Source: Congeria kusceri
Taxonomy: Eukaryota; Mollusca; Bivalvia; Myida; Dreissenidae
Length of the DNA: 64,000 nucleotides
Direction: 5' to 3'
NCBI GenBank assembly: GCA_027627225.1
Contig: CM051040.1
Span: 25,230,134-25,294,133, forward strand
Under the pieces are notes generated by a model. That model saw only the letters and a list, made by a program, of their open reading frames with translations, searched no databases and was not told the DNA's origin. Both the position numbers and the translations under genes were made by a program. Of this stretch, positions 11,231 through 22,569 are shown one piece after another (positions within the stretch are counted from its first letter, which is position 1; each line of letters opens with the position of its first letter).

Positions 11231-13851
11231 ACAACAAGAGCTGTCAGAGGACAGCGCGCTCGACTATTCAAAGTATTTCAGTTGGTACATATTTTTGGAT
11301 AGTGAAAGGGGCATAAATTTGTTGAAATACAATATTTTTAAGTGAAGCCTTGTATAGTTTATAAATTTTTGGAACAAAAACTTTAACCACAAAGTCTATG
11401 TAAAAAGTAGGCCAAACAGTCCAAATACAAAACAGAGTTATGGATAATGTTGCCCCTGATACTAGAGTTGATGACAAAGGTTAGTTCCAAGTTTCAAGTG
11501 AATAACTTATGTAGTTTTGAAGTAACAAAACGTTTGAATATAAACTTTAACCAGAAAATCTATGTGAAAAAGGGGCATAACTCTGTCAAAATACAAAACA
11601 TAGTTATGGGTAATGTTGCCCCTGATACTAGAGTTGATGACAAAGGTTAGTTCCAAGTTTCAAGTGAATAACTTATGTAGTTTTGAAGTTACAAAACTTT
11701 TGAATATAACTTTAAACAGAAAATCTATGTAAAAAAGGGACATAACTCTATCAAAATACAAAATAGAGTTATGGGGAATGTTCACCCTGATACTGGAGTT
11801 TATAACAAAGGTATATTCCAAGTTTCAAGTGAATAGCTTTTGTAGTATTGAAGTTACAAAACTTTTGAATATTAACTTTAACCAGAAAAGAAAAATGGGA
11901 ATAACTCCGTCAAATACAAAACAGAGTTATGGGGAATGTTACCCTTGATACTGGAGTTGATGACAAAGGTAAGTTCCAAGTTTCAAGTGATTAACTTATG
12001 TAGTTTTGAAGTTACCAAACTTTTGAATATAAACTTTAAACAGAAAATCTAAGTCAAAAGGGGGCATAACTCTGTCAAAATACAAAACAGAGTTACGGGT
12101 AATGTTGCCCCTGGTACTAGAGTTGATGATAAAGGTTAGTTCCAAGTTTCAAGTGAATAACTTATGTAGTTTTGAAGTTACACAACTTTTGAATATAAAC
12201 TTTAAAAGAAAATCTATGTGAAAAAGGGACATAACTCTGTCAAAATACAAAACATAGTTATGGGTAATGTTGCCCCTGATACTAGAGTTGATGACAAAGG
12301 TTAGTTCCAAGTTTCAAGTGAATAACTTATGTAATTTTGAAGTTACAAAACTTTTGAATATAACTTTAAACAGAAAATCTATGTAAAAAAGGGACATAAC
12401 TCTATCAAAATACAAAATAGAGTTATGGGGAATGTTCACCCTGATACTGGAGTTTATAACAAAGGTATATTCCAAGTTTCAAGTGAATAGCTTTTGTAGT
12501 ATTGAAGTTACAAAACTTTTGAATATTAACTTTAACCAGAAAAGAAAAATGGGTATAACTCCGTCAAATACAAAACAGAGTTATGGGGAATGTTACCCTT
12601 GATACTGGAGTTGATGACAAAGGTAAGTTCCAAGTTTCAAGTGAATAACTTATGTAGTTTTGAAGTTACCAAACTTTTGAATATAAACTTTAAACAGAAA
12701 AGCTAAGTCAAAAGGGGGCATAACTCTGTCAAAATACAAAATAGAGTTACGGGTAATGTTGCCCCTGGTACTAGAGTTGATGATAAAGGTTAGTTCCAAG
12801 TTTCAAGTGAATAACTTATGTAGTTTTGAAGTTACACAACTTTTGAATATAAACTTTAACAGAAAATCTATGTGAAAAAGGGACATAACTCTGTCAAAAT
12901 ACAAAACAGAGTTATGGGGAGTGTTGCCCCTGACACTGGAGTTGATGACAAAGGTATATTCCAAGTTTCAAGTGAATAACTTATGTAGTTTTGAAGTTAC
13001 AAGACTTTTGAATAAAAACTTGAACCAAATTCAGACGCGGACACCGACGGCGAGGGTAGTAGGAAAACTCACCTATTCTTCGAATAGTCGAGCCAAAAAG
13101 TAAAGATTTCAAAGTTTTTTCACTACGGAGTTTGTACTGCCATTGACACGCCTATATTTAGCAAAGAACATGGTCAGTACAAGCACATTTTACATGCGTG
13201 AAACACGACGTTGTTGGTCCCAGTAGACGTTTCGCGCTCTTTTCGAGCAAAACACGGGTTTTACATGGCATAACAAAAAATTTGCGTTTACGACTATTTT
13301 ACCCGAAATTTCAAGGAAAGTAACTTAAAACAATGCCTTATTTAGGTAGTGAGCTAACTGCTGATATTGTGAACAACAGAAACCATTGAGTAAACTGCTT
13401 TTACTTATGGTCGGGCTTATAAGTACTCTTTCGTCATCAACTGATGCACGTATACACTTACTAATGTGTGTATAAATGTTTATTACGCCAATTGGTCGAC
13501 TGTTCACGGCATTGGCAAACTGAAATAACTCGGCGTTTTAATTGGCTAATATCGATTTTTCTGTGGGAATGACGCTCGGCCTTGAAGGCGGAGCTACTCG
13601 GTGACTGACTGCAGCTAAAGAATGCAGTGTGACAACTGCTGTTAATTGCTCGTATATGACACATCGCCTATTCGGGTTTGCATTGCCTTGGGGACAAATA
13701 AGGGAATTAGTGGTCTGTCAAAAGTTAATCTAATAAAGGTATGCACAGTTTTTATGATTTCCGGGACATACAAACTAATTATGGGACTGGCACTGCGTTT
13801 CTGGGGCAATCCCGGACGATCCGGCACATATGGCATGTATGCATGACGTCA
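10925..13851. mobile_element. Possible inverted-repeat element enclosing the tandem-core element
   Basis: GACGCATACATGCCATA near 10927 is matched in inverse by TATGGCATGTATGCATGACG at 13830-13849, and both ends are followed inwards by GGATC/CCGGGA-type sequence. The central part is a second, nested element. No transposase is visible. Confidence 0.4.
11234..13095 (-). mobile_element. Non-autonomous element with ~163 bp tandem core and terminal hairpin
   Basis: Begins ACAAGAG next to the hairpin CTGTCAGAGGACAG and ends near 13095 with ATTCTTCGAATAGTCGAG. About ten core units each contain AACTCTGTCAAAATACAAAA and TTCCAAGTTTCAAGTGAATA. The core also repeats at about 650 bp (four-unit blocks: near 11893 and 12537, near 11552 and 12203). 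Read on the minus strand it ends in hairpin plus CTCTTGT, the signature of several other elements here. It has no coding capacity. Confidence 0.75.
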
Positions 13852-14506
13852 TAACCCAAACAAAGACAAGAAACGGTATCGAAAGACGCTTGTTATTTAT
13901 AGGAGATCGTTATGGTTGACCTGTTCTTGGTGATGTCATTTGTTTATAAAGTTTAACTGTTATATTTTACAGATTTTGTATTTCGAAATTAAAGATAGAT
14001 ATTTTGTTTGAATTTAATATGTTTTAAAAACAAATACGGTCAAACCTATTTTGAGTACGATTTCATAGTGTCATTAAGAGGAATGGCATCTAAAGAACAG
14101 ACCATAAATAAATAATTGCAAATATAATACTTAACTCCCAACTTTAATATCATTTTCACATGCCGATAGTGATATTGTATTGTCTATGGATACAAGTTAT
14201 GTGACTTTGTTTTGACATTTTGATTTCATGGTCAAAGGTTATGTTTTAACGCATCATCATTTTGTTTTGTCTGCTAGGGTAACCATGAACAGTAGCTGTT
14301 TTTACAAATATCTGATAGAATTTTGCAGTTAAATTTTACAGATGAGTCATTAAATGATTGAACTATTTTAAAAATGCTTAACATGCTGTTTTGGTTAATT
14401 TAATTTTAAGAAATTATCATAGGTGTTCAATAACTGGTTTGTCGACCATACCATAAAATGGATAAGGCATAACAGATGTAAGTATTTTGTTTGTAATTGT
14501 TAACCT
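13096..14506. other. Non-coding DNA
   Basis: No supported gene. The 13.2-13.3 kb part (AAAACACGGGTTTTACAT) resembles sequence inside the inverted-repeat element at 33333-34529, so it is probably also transposon-derived. Confidence 0.4.
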
Positions 14507-14909
14507 TGTAGTGAATATGGTCACTTCCAACAGCCTTACTGTTAAATGATATAGATCTAGTTTAAAAAGCTAGCTTTTCAGTGATGCTGTTAAAGTGTAC
14601 TGACTTTGTTGTTAAGTTAAGCAACGTCAGCTATGGCTACTGCATGGATGGGTGACCACTAGTTACATCAATGGTGTCAGAAGTAAACTTTGTCAAGCCA
14701 CCAATTTGACTTAGGGGAACGGAACATGTAGGGGGTTGAGCTCAGGGAGCTGGAGAAGTGAGAACGTCTCACGAAGCTCAGGGACATTTCTACAAGGACT
14801 CTGGGTTCTCAAAAGATAAAGAGGGGAGGAGTGTAGTGAATATGGTTACTTCCAACAGCCTTGCTGTTGAGCTAGCTTTTCAGTGATGCGGTTAAAGTGT
14901 ACTGACTGC
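14507..14909 (+). mobile_element. Miniature LTR retrotransposon (TRIM-like) with 5S rRNA-like sequence in its LTR
   Basis: Two direct copies start TGTAGTGAATATGGT at 14507 and 14832 and stay alike through GTTAAAGTGTACTGACT. The first can be delimited as an LTR of about 164 bp (TG...CA, 14507-14670). It is followed by a primer-binding-like TGGTGTCAGAAGT at 14672. The second copy is preceded by the purine tract AAAAGATAAAGAGGGGAGGA. The internal region is only about 160 bp with no reading frame. The 3' copy is cut off at about 14909, before its 5S-like block. This is the layout of a terminal-repeat retrotransposon in miniature. Confidence 0.65.
14614..14657 (+). promoter_or_regulatory. 5S rRNA-like internal promoter block inside the LTR
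   Basis: AAGTTAAGCAACGTC, then 16 bases, then TGGATGGGTGACC. As I remember metazoan 5S rRNA, these match its A-box region and intermediate element, with the same 16-base spacing. The full 5S gene is absent: there is no GTCTACG-type start and no C-box TGGGAATACC. It is therefore a captured fragment, possibly active as a pol III promoter. Confidence 0.7.
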
Positions 14910-16310
14910 GTTCAGGGGCGGTTCCAGGATTTCAGGTAAGGTGGGGGGGCGTAAACTATTGATTGTGCATTTATAATCCCATGTTGTCTATGGGTCTGCA
15001 GTGATCAGCTACAGATCTGTATCAAAGATACAGTTGATTGACCAGTTCCGGGAACACTTGTTTTTTGTCTGCTGCAAGTTCATCAATTGCTACGCAGAAA
15101 ATATATCCGAGGATATTTAATGAAAGATAAATCTTTCAGCAATAATTCTGACCTATATGTGATAAAATTGCTGTCGTAAAATATGAGATCTCTGTTGGTA
15201 AAATGTGTAACTAAATCCACCATTTTCGACACATGTAGACTAGTTCGGTAACAATGTTTATTTTTAGAATCAAGATCTCAAGGTATGTTGTAACTGTCAA
15301 GGTACTGTCATGTAACTGTCAAGGTACTGTCAATAAGTGGTGTATAAGATAATTTACTCATAAAGGAAAACAAGAATAGCATCCATTGATATTTTAAATT
15401 TCAGGACAAAGAAAATATAACTGTTGGAAGACATTCTTTTCATATTTAATACAATCAACAGTTTAAACTGTACTGTCAGTAAATATCTTTGTGACTAGCA
15501 AAGAAGTAAATGTAGATCCTTAAAAAAAGCACGAAACAAAAATAAACTAGATCTATATCATAAAACAGTGTAGATTCTGTATTAATCTGTACAGATCTAA
15601 AAGTGAACATTGAAGCTGAGATTAGCACATCATATATAGAAATAAGCGAGGTATTAACTGTAAAAGGTTTTCTTCTTCTTGAAAAAAAGTTAAGAAAAGT
15701 ACCTATCTACAGTATAGGCAAATACAGGCAATACGACTGAATATTGCAAAATTGTATGACTGTTTTAAGTAAACCTATATCATACATTTGTTCATGAACA
15801 ATAATCAATAACAAATAAAAAACAATAATTTGACTAGTAACACTCTGACAATAATTCTAATATGTTATAAAAAAAAATCTGTTATAATATTATACTTTGT
15901 CATTCATAATACAGGGAAATTCACATTGTTTTACATTGATTGTATTTAACATTTTGTATTGTTAGTATATCTTTGGAAAATTGAGTCAATAAGTGTAATT
16001 ATATGTCATGAATAAAAGTTATTATTATTACTATTATAGCATATGGAATCCTGATGTTTCCATAACAGAGTTAACTTACAGTTATCACTGTGCACACACT
16101 TACATAGTTAAAAGATACATATATCAGACATGAAATAAAATGGTCTAATAGACTATCCAAATACAGGTATTTCAAATTATCCAATCAATAATTGATCATT
16201 TATAGTAAAGAAATGAATCTGACCCTTAAATTATTCTCATTGAAACTTATAACTTCAACAACACAACACGTATTAAACTAGCCATTACAGTCTTTCAACA
16301 TATCTTCAGT
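14910..16310. other. AT-rich DNA without recognised genes
   Basis: Starts with a repeat-like GGGGCGGTTCCAGGATTTC and G-run sequence that truncates the 3' LTR, then becomes strongly AT-rich. No exon is seen. Confidence 0.45.
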
Positions 16311-16841
16311 TTAATTAGTGACAGATACTGTCATTACAAAGCATTCCTCCATAGCTTGAATGGCATTATGGAGGAGGGCTACAGTGCGTTCAACATTTTT
16401 AGTTTTAATAACATATGAACATGGTATAACAGCACCACCGCCAATCACATCTGGTGCTGGCCATGGAGGGAAACTTTCTTGCGGTGCTCCAGTCACTCGA
16501 GCCACAATAATGTTGTCTTCATCAAGAAATCAAGAAGTTGCCGAAAACAACCACCCAATCCCCTTGGTACATGACCAATTGGCAAGCCTGCTATATCACT
16601 CAACTTGAGGTGACGAGTTATGTCAGTTTCAATATCATGGAGTTCTTGGGGGTAACATACAAGATTTGGCAACCACACCAAACAAGCGTTTTCATCATGA
16701 ATGTTACCATACTCTCGATCTATAATTAGTAATGGCTCACTAACTGTAGGCGGTTTTATCTCGAAAACATGGTAACCTTTAATAACGGACTGCTTGACCA
16801 GCACTCGTTGCTCGGCTACAGTTGTCTGTTCAGTGGGTGCC
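16311..16841 (-). pseudogene. HIRAN-like domain exon, frameshifted
   Basis: The acceptor context TTTATTCCAG at about 16842 opens an exon with APTEQTTVAEQRVLVKQSV and GYHVFEIKPP. LLIIDREYGNIHDENACLVW and GLPIGHVPRGLGGCFRQLL follow. The spacing of REYGN..DENA..V and IGHVPR is like HIRAN domains (L..REP.N.YD.NAI.V and iGhvPr). After RQLLDF the frame shifts near 16520 and resumes as DEDNIIVARVTGAPQESFP and PWPAPDVIGGG to a TAG at about 16313. It may belong to the transposase gene or be a separate captured gene. Confidence 0.5.
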
Positions 16842-17015
16842 TGGAATAAATGGCAGTTTAATGATAATATTTAAAAATAATCAACAAGCTTTTAGGTTGC
16901 AACAACATTTAGACCTTGCTTAATTAAATGATGATCATTTCATGTTGAAAATTTACTTACTTTTAATAAAATATAATAGAGCATGCGTTTATTGCGTACA
17001 GTTTTCACTATTGGA

Positions 17016-17610
17016 TTACATTTTCTGAAAAATAAAACATGTCGGGAAAATGACATTGTCGCTTAATAAGATCAACATGTTAATAAACACTAATAGATGT
17101 AACAATATGTATGTACATTCTGGACAGCAGAAAGGGTCTTCACTTGCTACATCAATTTCTTGTGAACAACAGTCAATATGCAGCCAGTTTCTACCATTGT
17201 CACAATTCACCCACGTTCTTGTCAGTCCATACTCCTGGTCCTCTCTCCATAAGCCCCCACAACCCATACATGTAGCATTTTCTTCTTCTTCACCCTTCTC
17301 ATTGCCCTTTACTTCGGTCATACTTGTTCGAGCGGATACTCTTGGTTTTATTTCCTTCGTCTTTGTACCACCTTTTTTCTTCCCTTTTCCACTCATGGTT
17401 TGTTTCTGACAAGAAATCAAGAATTTTTGTTTGGCTTTCTTTTCTTTCTCTGCAAATGTTTTGACTTTGGACAGTTCACGTAATGCCATTGTTCGGACAC
17501 TTTCATTTGAGGTAAGATGATGTGGAAGATTATGTATGAGTCTCTTTGGTTGCAATTGTTTTGATTTGGAAGATTTTGGCAACAACAAAGACTCTAACAG
17601 TACAGGTGAT
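17016..17610 (-). CDS. PHD-like zinc-finger segment of the transposase gene
   Basis: A basic linker (SGKGKKKGGTKTKE) leads to a Cys/His-rich stretch: CMGC, WVNCDNGRNWLHIDC, then CCPEC. This follows the PHD order C4HC3, but the second Cys of the CDxC pair is Gly (CDNG), so one zinc site has lost a ligand. The frame ends after the finger. A possible donor precedes the intron leading to 16841. Confidence 0.6.
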
Positions 17611-18130
17611 TATCACAGATGACTCACATGTAGACCCACACTGAGCAGGTGACATCACAGATGACGTACTTCTAGACTGTGACTTAACAGGTGATATTAC
17701 AGATGACGTACTTGCAGACTGTGACTGAACAGGTGATATCACAGATGACGTACTTGTAGACTGTGACTGAACAGCGGATATCACAGGTGACGTACTTGTA
17801 GACTGTGACTGAACAGAGGATATCACAGGTGACGTACTTGTAGAATGTGACTGAACAAGGGATATAACAGTTGACTTGGTTTTAGTTTCTGACTGAACAG
17901 TTGATATCACAGGTGACCTGGCATCAACACTTTCTGATACAGACCTTGGAACTTCGTCACATTCCTGTATTGCAACACTGGCCAACATGTCCAATCCTGA
18001 TTGGTGTGTGACCAATGGTTGACTACTGTTCTCTGCAGCTGATACGGTTTCTTTTCTTGTTGGCAAAGCCCTTCCCTCACTAGCAGTTCGAAGTTTCTTG
18101 TAAACATCAAAACATGGGGAATGGATTGTC
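17530..18130 (-). CDS. Transposase C-terminal continuation with 14-residue Ser/Thr repeats
   Basis: In the frame after the 18130 shift: DVYKKLRTASEGRALPTRKE, then about eight copies of a 14-residue, 42 bp unit (QSQSTSTSSVISPV type, about 17610-17910). The tail after VII is out of frame with the next segment. Low complexity suggests a flexible linker. Confidence 0.6.
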
Positions 18131-19376
18131 CAACAAGATCATACCCTTCTTGTATTCGCTTCTCGTATTTTTGTCTTGTAGGAGTCGATAGCACTGTTTC
18201 AAGGGCACGCAAAGCACCTCTGGCTTCAATCTGCTCTTGTGAGCACATAGTGGCTTGTGTTTTGTGACCTTCCTCATTTTCTTCACAACTGTCAGTGTAA
18301 GTCAAACCTGGTTTGAGATCCGAATCACTGATCACTCTACTGTCGACTGGGTAGATGCCGGATGATCTGAAGCTGTTGATGAGTGTCAAAGGCTTGTAAA
18401 ATAATTGGAACGCCTCCTTCAACTTTTCAGAAAATGTCTCCTTGCCTATAGGGGTGCCAGGATGTTCTCTTGTATGCTTTCTCACAACTTGATACCACCT
18501 CTGCTTCAACGGTCCAAAGACCCCTTTATCTAACGGTTGCATTAGATGTGTTGCGTTTGGTATGATACGGTACAGGAGAACTCCATTTTTCGTTGCACTT
18601 TCAAAAGCGCTCATGCTAATATGGCTAGCAACACTGTCGATCAATAATACAACTGGTCTTTTTTGTGCAGCATGTGTAGTGAAGTGATTTAGAAACTTTT
18701 CAAATGTTTCAGCATCCATCCACCCTTTTTGTGTGAATGCTACATCACATCCATATAACCCCCCTGTCAAAACATTGTAAGCACGGGGTTTTGGCTCAGG
18801 ATAGACCAAAAATGGTGGAATCATGGAACCATCCGCACAGCCACAAAACATAACTGTCAGTCGTTGCTTGCTTGGCCCACCGGAGACGTGCGGTACTTGT
18901 GTTTTCTCTTTACTTCGAACAGGACCAATGACTTTTCCCGCTTTGCTTCCCATGTTAAACCCAGTTTCATCCGCATTATATATGCACTGCGGCTTACGTA
19001 GCAACCCATTTTCCATTCGAAAGTCTCTGAATTGGCAATACCAGTCATCTATAACTTTTCTTGTCAACTTGGCCCTACTTGATTCTAGCGGTGTTTCACT
19101 TCTAATTTGAACCAGATGTTTATTCCTTTCCACGAATTTTTGATACCATTTATATGATGGCCTATTTCTAACAAATGGGGTTACTCTCTTCTCTTTTGTT
19201 ACAACGCTTTCTACAAAATCAAGAAATTCACCCACTTTTCGGCCCATTCCCCTTTGAGCCATCTCTTGAAGCCATTTTGCCATGGCTTCTTCTTCTTGTT
19301 TATTGAACACTGGTGATGGGCCATTTCTATTGTCTATAGCTACTTCACCAGTCAAACGTCTTCTCAGATAACTCAC
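17907..19376 (-). CDS. Transposase core: HTH half and DDE domain
   Basis: Longest open frame of the element. It continues the HTH (SYLRRRLTGEV), then a CENPB-type part (WLQEMAQRGMGRKVGEFLDF, PSYKWYQKFVERNKHL). The DDE_1 nuclease follows, with acidic residues visible in YNADETGF, LLIDSVASH and QPLDKGVFGPLKQRW. The second motif is usually LLLDGHSSH or similar; here the G/H is altered but the Asp is kept. The frame runs past a frameshift near 18130, so its last 60 or so residues are out of frame. The expected continuation (HSPCFDVYKKLRTASEG) is in the neighbouring frame. Confidence 0.8.
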   Translation of the reverse strand: MSYLRRRLTGEVAIDNRNGPSPVFNKQEEEAMAKWLQEMAQRGMGRKVGEFLDFVESVVTKEKRVTPFVRNRPSYKWYQKFVERNKHLVQIRSETPLESSRAKLTRKVIDDWYCQFRDFRMENGLLRKPQCIYNADETGFNMGSKAGKVIGPVRSKEKTQVPHVSGGPSKQRLTVMFCGCADGSMIPPFLVYPEPKPRAYNVLTGGLYGCDVAFTQKGWMDAETFEKFLNHFTTHAAQKRPVVLLIDSVASHISMSAFESATKNGVLLYRIIPNATHLMQPLDKGVFGPLKQRWYQVVRKHTREHPGTPIGKETFSEKLKEAFQLFYKPLTLINSFRSSGIYPVDSRVISDSDLKPGLTYTDSCEENEEGHKTQATMCSQEQIEARGALRALETVLSTPTRQKYEKRIQEGYDLVGQSIPHVLMFTRNFELLVREGLCQQEKKPYQLQRTVVNHWSHTNQDWTCWPVLQYRNVTKFQGLYQKVLMPGHL

Positions 19377-19482
19377 CGAAACAGAACTGTCCTTAGCTGC
19401 TTGTCTTCAAGATGTCTTCTTCCCTTGCACTGCAATCAATGCTCTTCTGACTTTACCAGGAGACATGCCATATTTCTGAAAT

Positions 19483-22400
19483 AATTAAAACAAGAATGTT
19501 GTTTTCTTTACCCTTATTTCAGATAGTGTATCATTAAATCATTCAATATAATATGAACACATGCAAACTAAAAACAATTAACAATGACCCAATAGCTTTT
19601 ACTTTCTGTTTGGTAAGAATAGCTTATGCTGTATATATAATAATTATGTGTTACCATTTATCAATATTTTTTTTTGCTGAAAAGGCAAACAAAATAGTCA
19701 AAAGAAAACTTATCATGGTTGGTTGTCTTCGAGTGTGAAATGCCATTTCTTAAGATAATTAAACTTATCAGTTTCTACACTTCAAATATTGTATTAATTG
19801 TAAATGATTGTGTTTGTATTATAAGATTTCAGTAAATTGGTATAAGGCACAGTTAACTTTCATTTATTAATGAAGAAGTTGCTTAGCAGCTGGACTTTTC
19901 TGTACTCTTCCCATTGAACTATCTACAAGTAAAATAACAAGGATGAGTTATTTACATATCGTAAATGCATGCTAAAGACAATAGTAATTAGATATATTGC
20001 ATATTATTACTTTAGTTAGCTTTTAACATCTTTTTAATGTCTGCCTATCCTCCATCAAACATTTCTTATTATCACAATACTCAAATAACACAATAACGAC
20101 TACCAATTCCAATCAGAATTAATTTTGACAGGCCAAAAATTCTTTGATACGACCCCCGTCTTTATAAAACATGTGTACCGGAAGTGGTTAGAGCAGGCAC
20201 TTTAAATATACTCAGATAACCTGTCTATAAGTGAGTGTCATGCTAAATGGTTCATACTGCGAATAAAGGGATATAAAATACACATATTTATATCGAAGTT
20301 ATATTGCTTACCTTCTTTTAAACAGTATTTTTCTTACTTTAATTTTCTGCGAGTAGGTTGACCGCCATTAAAATAATCAATTCATCGAAACACACAGTTG
20401 AAACTGCAAGCGCTTGTTGACTCAGAGTGAATACAAATTAGCGAAAAATTAAACATTTCTGTTTAAAAATGTTTACTTTTCAAGAACCAATTGTAAAAAC
20501 ATGCATTTCTGTTCAATTTTTCAAAATATTTACTTAAGTACAGGAAAGTGTTTCGGAACCGGTAGAAAACCGGAACTGGTTAATCGACTGTATATAATAA
20601 ATCTTTGCATATCATCATCATCATAATCATCATCATCAAATGCACTTGTTTCACTGAATAAATAATTTAACTATATTTTGTTCGAAAGACATGTTGGTTC
20701 ATCTGTATGTCATGCACCTGTTTATGTTCGAGCATATTTTTCCAGTTTTGACCCTTTTATATATGCTCATATACGTATGGTCGGGAAGTTTTAGGGTGCG
20801 CACTCCCCCCCCCCCTGGATCTGCTAGTGGCGTTGTTAAGTTAAGCAACGTCAGCGTCAGCTGGTAAACCCGTTTAAACATTGTTTTGTCCGCAAAAGCA
20901 CAGCGTCCGAATAAACTGACATTTTCTGCAACACACATTAATTCTCTATCAATACACCTTCATCATTAGAGCGGCTTGCCCCTAAATTTCTGCCAGATGG
21001 ACCTTGATCCGATCCGCCTTGCCTTGGGCTTCTAGAAATCCTTCTGCTATGTTGGTGTTTTGTTCGGGCCATCACACAACTTTTTAAAACTTGTTGCTTT
21101 GGAATTGTTTGTTTTACTCAAATGGTTTAAAAAGGTTACACACTACTAAATTGTTAAATTAATTTCTATTTGATCCGCATAAATGATCTACAAATGATTG
21201 TTCGATTATAAACAGCAGAATTTGAATAACATTCATGTTTACTTACTTAATTAAAATACATTTTATTCATGCATAATTATTAGCTATATCTATATTATAT
21301 CATTGATTTTTTGTATATTTCTGCAATTATATTAAAATCTATTTCATGATTTGTTGTCGAGCAAAGTTAAATAAATAGTTTTTAACACAGCTTTATACGA
21401 ATCATAGTATAATGTAAATATGTATGCCATGTATATTACCTACTTATTTATCTATACTTTTAGGGGTCATCATTTTTAATTATTTATTTATAAATTTGAA
21501 ATTCTTTTATCAGAAACTATCTTTCTCATTCAGAAAATGTCTATTTTATATGAAAGTGTATTTTTTAAAAATAATTTATCATTTACTCTTAACAATATGT
21601 TCATGCTTTAACAGGCTATGTACAGGTTGAAATATATCTACTTTTATAACCATGTTTTTTGCATTATATTTATTATCATGCTTCTTTTATAATAATACAT
21701 GTCTCTTTTTTATTACCTTTTTCTCATGATAATAATGTTTCTCATTTGACCATGCTATTTATTTATATTTATGCTGTTTATTTATAATCAAGCTATTTAT
21801 TTTATTACGGTCAATAACTATACATAGCTAATGTTGATTGTTATGAAACCCCGACTATAAATAAAATTTGGTATCTTTGTTGTATCTTGTATATGGAAAA
21901 AATCAACGGTTCTTGTCAAAACGTACCGTGGCCAATACGTACCACACTGTAGTCAAGCGAACCATGTTTTTGGTCAAAACCTTCCAAAAAGAGTCAAAAC
22001 CGTCCCATTGTTTACCTCACATCAACATATAGAGTAGATGTCTATTTCAAAGCAGACAATAAACAGTTTACAAAATATAAATAGATGCAGAAATGTACAG
22101 ACCGACGAATAGAATTTAGAATATACAAAATATCATTTAAACACGTACCTATCATGATATAGTAAAATACATATTTATTTTAAATGGTCGCGCACTTTTG
22201 CCTTTGGGTGATGTATTTAAAAATCCTGTCATATCGATCACAAATTAATGTAACACAATTCTAATGATAAAGATATAGCATTGCTGTTAGGGGTGTTGCA
22301 ATATATGTCATGGAGAAGTGAATTCTGGGCCATTCTATCGAGACAGACTATTAATTGTGTGGTATGCATGTGATGATTCCAGCGGGTGTTGAAAATAAAC

Positions 22401-22565
22401 AAATATAAATCATTATGTGTGATTTAGCAGTACTCCCTCTTCCTCAATATACGTGCTGATGAAACATTAATTAATTAAATATATTTTCTCGAAAATATGA
22501 CCGTGTTATTAAGTTATTAATCTTTATGACAGAGCATATTAATCATCAATAATCAAATGAATATC
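19483..22565. other. AT-rich DNA, no gene recognised
   Basis: Presumed 5' side of the pogo-like gene, then AT-rich DNA with a CAT/ATC microsatellite at about 20608-20640. TTGTTAAGTTAAGCAACGTCAG at about 20834 matches the 5S-like part of the 14.5 kb LTR (described here as a 22-base match), next to a long C-run. No open frame has family similarity. Confidence 0.45.
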
Positions 22566-22569
22566 AAAA

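Larger units (their letters stand above)
16311..19482 (-). pseudogene. Pogo/Tigger-type transposase gene, broken, with PHD-like and HIRAN-like C-terminal parts
   Basis: Cut-and-paste transposase of the CENP-B/pogo group. From the N-terminus: a psq/CENP-B-type helix-turn-helix (KYGMSPGKVRRALIAVQGKK, 19482 downwards), the second DNA-binding half, a DDE domain, a Ser/Thr-rich repeat, a Cys-rich PHD-like segment, then after an intron a HIRAN-like segment. Damage includes an in-frame TGA at 19409-19407 in the first helix-turn-helix, a frameshift near 18130, another near 17600, and one near 16520. It could be a domesticated gene that recently died or simply a dead transposon. I could not define terminal inverted repeats. 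Confidence 0.75.

Noticed and set aside
14614..14657. A 5S rRNA gene
   Set aside because: Only the A box and intermediate element are present. The 5' third and the C box are absent and LTR-like sequence surrounds it.
16360..17409. Plus-strand open frames over the pogo-like gene
   Set aside because: They are complementary to minus-strand coding remnants with family similarity, and the plus products have none.
17016..19482. A link between the CENP-B-like transposase and the nearby CENP-A gene
   Set aside because: CENP-B descends from pogo transposases, but this copy is a broken transposon and the adjacency is most simply chance.
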